DNA of 64,000 nucleotides from Streptomyces cinnamoneus (GTDB taxonomy: Bacteria > Actinomycetota > Actinomycetes > Streptomycetales > Streptomycetaceae): positions 2,973,001-3,037,000 of the forward strand of contig NZ_PKFQ01000001.1 in the NCBI RefSeq assembly GCF_002939475.1. The letters run 5' to 3'. The notes under the pieces are model-generated. The model made no database searches. It worked only from the letters and a program-made list of their open reading frames with translations, and had not been told where the DNA came from. Shown piece after piece: positions 61,914 through 64,000 of this stretch. The position numbers and the translations under genes are program-made. Position 1 is the stretch's first letter, and each line of letters opens with the position of its first letter.

Positions 61914-63104
61914 TCACGCGTCCAGGTCCAGGCCGAGCATCCGGATGGCGTTGCCCCGCATCAGTTTGCGGACCGTCTCGTCGTCCAGCCCCCGCACGTG
62001 GTCGAGGGCGACCTCCTTGGTGTGGGGGAAGGTGGAGTCCACATGGGGGTAGTCCGTCTCGAAGGTGGCGTTGTCCCGTCCCACCGCATCGAGTGACGCG
62101 ACTCCGTGTTTGTCCCGGAAGAAGCAACAGAAGATCTGCCGGTAGTAGTAGGTGGAGGGTGGTTCGGGAATCAGCTCGCGGACGCCGCCCCAGGCCCGGT
62201 GCTCGCGCCAGACGTCATCGGCTCGCTCGAGGGTGTAGGGGATCCACCCCATCTGTCCTTCGCTGTAGGCGAGTTTCAAGCGGGGGAAGCGCACCAGGAC
62301 ACCGCTGAAGAGGAAGTCGGCCATCGACGCCATGGCGTTGTTGAAGGACAGCGTCGCCTGCACGGCCACGGGGGCGTCGGGTGAGGCCGACGGCATTTGC
62401 GAGGAGGAGCCGATGTGCATGTTGACGACGGTGTCCGACTCCTGGCAAGCGGCGAAGAAGGGGTCCCAGTATCCGGAGTGGATGCTGGGCAGCCCGAGGT
62501 GTGTGGGGATCTCGCTGAAGGTCACCGCCCGTACGCCCCGGGCGGCGTTCCGCCGGATCTCGGCGACGGCGAGGCCGACGTCCCACAGCGGGATGAGACA
62601 GAGCGGGACCAGCCGGCCGCCGCTGTCGCCGCACCATTCCTCGACCATCCAGTCGTTGTAGGCGCGCACGCAGGCCAGGGCGACCTCCTTGTCATGGGCC
62701 TCGGAGAAGGTCTGTCCGCAGAAGCGGGGGAAGGTCGGGAAGCACAGCGACGCCTCGACGTGATTGAGGTCCATGTCCTTCAGTCGTTCGACCGGGTCCC
62801 AGCAGCCGGGGCGCATTTCCGCGCGGGTGATCCCTTCGAGGGTCATCTGGTCCCGGTCGAAGCCGACGGCGGCGATGTTGCGCTTGTACGGGAAGCGGAG
62901 GTCCTCGTAGATCCACCAGTCGGCGGGGGGACCGGCGGGGTCCATGGTGATGCGGTACTTCCCGCCGACGTATTCCAGCTCGCCGATGCCCTCGGTCAGC
63001 GGCCGTGGGCCGCGGTCGCGGTACTTCGCCGGGAGCCAGGTGTCGAAGAGGTGGGCCGGTTCGATCACGTGGTCGTCGACGCTGACGATGCGCGGCAGCT
63101 CCAT
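61914..63104 (-). CDS. Amidohydrolase-2 family protein (COG2159-like), paralogue 2
   Basis: 396 residues, ATG at 63102-63104 with GGAG eight bases before it. It has the same motifs as the gene at 28795-30024: IVSVDDHVIEP, CFPTFPRFCGQTFSE, AYNDWMVEEWCG, MHIGSSSQMPS and ETDYPHVDSTFPHTKEVA. It leads an operon with the two acyl-CoA dehydrogenase subunits. The operator lies 26 bases upstream. The pair of paralogues suggests two successive or substrate-variant steps of a ring-fission or decarboxylation reaction. Confidence 0.88.
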   Translation of the reverse strand: MELPRIVSVDDHVIEPAHLFDTWLPAKYRDRGPRPLTEGIGELEYVGGKYRITMDPAGPPADWWIYEDLRFPYKRNIAAVGFDRDQMTLEGITRAEMRPGCWDPVERLKDMDLNHVEASLCFPTFPRFCGQTFSEAHDKEVALACVRAYNDWMVEEWCGDSGGRLVPLCLIPLWDVGLAVAEIRRNAARGVRAVTFSEIPTHLGLPSIHSGYWDPFFAACQESDTVVNMHIGSSSQMPSASPDAPVAVQATLSFNNAMASMADFLFSGVLVRFPRLKLAYSEGQMGWIPYTLERADDVWREHRAWGGVRELIPEPPSTYYYRQIFCCFFRDKHGVASLDAVGRDNATFETDYPHVDSTFPHTKEVALDHVRGLDDETVRKLMRGNAIRMLGLDLDA

Positions 63105-63130
63105 GGCACCCACTCCCGAATCGGTAATAC

Positions 63131-63145
63131 CTGACGGGGCGTCAG
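63131..63145 (-). promoter_or_regulatory. Regulon operator 8 (CTGACGGGGCGTCAG)
   Basis: 26 bases before the start of the amidohydrolase operon at 63104. A second operator (63218) lies 72 bases further on and serves the divergent ligase gene. Confidence 0.8.
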
Positions 63146-63217
63146 TTCATCCTCGTGCGGAGGCTAGCCCGCGCCCCCTGGACCGGCAAGGCGTACCCGC
63201 CTACGCTCCGGTCCAAT

Positions 63218-63232
63218 ATGACGGTTCGTCAG
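63218..63232 (+). promoter_or_regulatory. Regulon operator 9 (ATGACGGTTCGTCAG)
   Basis: One mismatch at the first base. Lies 15 bases before the ATG of the second ligase gene (63248). It is directly followed by ATAGGTGG, which contains that gene's ribosome site. Confidence 0.75.
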
Positions 63233-63247
63233 ATAGGTGGCGTCGTG

Positions 63248-64000
63248 ATGGAACCCGGTACCCCCGAGGAACTGGCCGGCTCACCGACCCTGTGGGAGCT
63301 GCTCGACCGCCGTGCGACGCTCACCCCCGGGGCGACAGCCCTCATCCAGGCCGACGAACCCGCCCGGCTACCGGACCGGCGGATGCCCCCGCAGCCGGTC
63401 TCCGCCACCGACCGGCGGCTCACCTTCGGGGAACTGCGCACCCGCGCCGAGCGGGTCGCCGCCTGGCTCCACACGCTCGGGGTGCGGGCCGGGAGCCGGG
63501 TGGTCTGGCAGCTGCCCACCCGCATCGAGACCGTCGTCCTGACCTTCGCGCTCGCCCGCCTCGGCGCCGTTCAGATACCCGTCATCCCCTCCGGCCGCGA
63601 CCGCGAGGTCGGCCACGCGCTGCGGGCCACGGGGGCGGAGTTCTTCGCCGTACCGGGGGTGTGGCGCGGTTTCGACCACGGCCTGATGGCCCACCGTCTC
63701 GCCCTGTCGCTGCCGGTCCCGCCGCTGGTGTTCACGGCGTACGAAGACATCCCGGAGGCCGATCCCGCGCCCCTCCCGCCGCCTCCGTCAGACGGGACGG
63801 CGGTCCGCTGGGTCCACTGGACCTCCGGTACGACCTCCGACCCCAAAGGGGTCCTGCACACCGACCGCAGTCTCATCGTCTCCGGCGCCTGCCTCGCCGA
63901 CGCGCTCGGCCTCACCCCGGACGACGTGGGCTCCATGGCCTTCCCCTACGCGCACGTGGCAGGCCCCGACTACACGGTGATGGTGCTCTTGCGCGGCTGC
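63248..64000 (+). CDS. AMP-forming acyl-CoA ligase, N-terminal part (cut by window end)
   Basis: 251 codons are present, from MEPGTPEELAGSPTLW (ATG at 63248; the GTG at 63245 is also possible). The ANL superfamily N-domain includes LTFGELRTRAERVAAWL, TFALARLGAVQIPVIPSG and the P-loop segment WTSGTTSDPKGVLHT. The gene continues beyond the window, so the substrate pocket and catalytic lysine are not visible. It is controlled by the operator at 63218 and is the second carboxylate ligase of the regulon. Confidence 0.88.
   Translation, partial: MEPGTPEELAGSPTLWELLDRRATLTPGATALIQADEPARLPDRRMPPQPVSATDRRLTFGELRTRAERVAAWLHTLGVRAGSRVVWQLPTRIETVVLTFALARLGAVQIPVIPSGRDREVGHALRATGAEFFAVPGVWRGFDHGLMAHRLALSLPVPPLVFTAYEDIPEADPAPLPPPPSDGTAVRWVHWTSGTTSDPKGVLHTDRSLIVSGACLADALGLTPDDVGSMAFPYAHVAGPDYTVMVLLRGC

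Overview
High-GC actinobacterial chromosome, almost certainly Streptomyces. The signs are strong third-position GC, GTG starts, XRE/DUF397 pairs, an FO synthase for coenzyme F420, and a recognisable AfsR-AfsS-AfsK regulatory set. I saw no rRNA, tRNA, CRISPR array, transposase or integrase.

Region 1 (1-13.2 kb) is mostly cell envelope and housekeeping. It holds the tail of a probable MarR regulator, a class F sortase beside a secreted protein with a C-terminal anchor, and a polytopic membrane protein. A frameshifted lipoprotein-like pseudogene and a DacA-type D-Ala-D-Ala carboxypeptidase with a very long repeat-rich cytoplasmic arm follow. A GPP34 protein, an XRE/DUF397 pair, an ADP-ribosylglycohydrolase and a proline-rich membrane protein complete it.

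Region 2 (13.4-25.5 kb) carries the bifunctional FO synthase (fbiC) with an F420-type LLM oxidoreductase nearby, then a patchwork of accessory genes. These include a Tat-exported PHP phosphoesterase, VOC, DUF6415-like, DUF523, DUF1963, a secreted triple-repeat lectin-like protein, a MarR gene with its own operator, and an asparaginase.

Region 3 (25.6-64 kb) is a large CoA-ester catabolic cluster wrapped around the global antibiotic regulators. AfsR (30.2 kb) is followed by a PHO-box-like direct repeat, an AfsS-like 55-residue peptide and a second peptide carrying the same thrice-repeated DDH(A/S)T motif behind an export signal. The AfsK kinase with its PQQ propeller comes at 39-41.5 kb. Between and after them lie two acyl-CoA ligases, an ADP-forming acyl-CoA synthetase, two thiolase-like/DUF35 sets, two enoyl-CoA hydratases and four acyl-CoA dehydrogenases. 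Also present are two amidohydrolases, an SDR, aldehyde and alcohol dehydrogenases, a flavin reductase, an LLM oxidoreductase, a deazaflavin nitroreductase-like protein and a cyclase.

The main discovery is a 15-bp palindrome, CTGACKNNNCGTCAG (core CTGAC-N5-GTCAG). I found it nine times, and every copy lies just upstream of a catabolic transcription unit between 28.7 and 63.2 kb. The obvious candidate regulator is the lone TetR gene at 42.9 kb. The second is the pair of DDH(A/S)T-repeat peptides beside afsR, one cytoplasmic and one predicted to be exported. Short tandem-repeat tracts recur in the gaps between genes.
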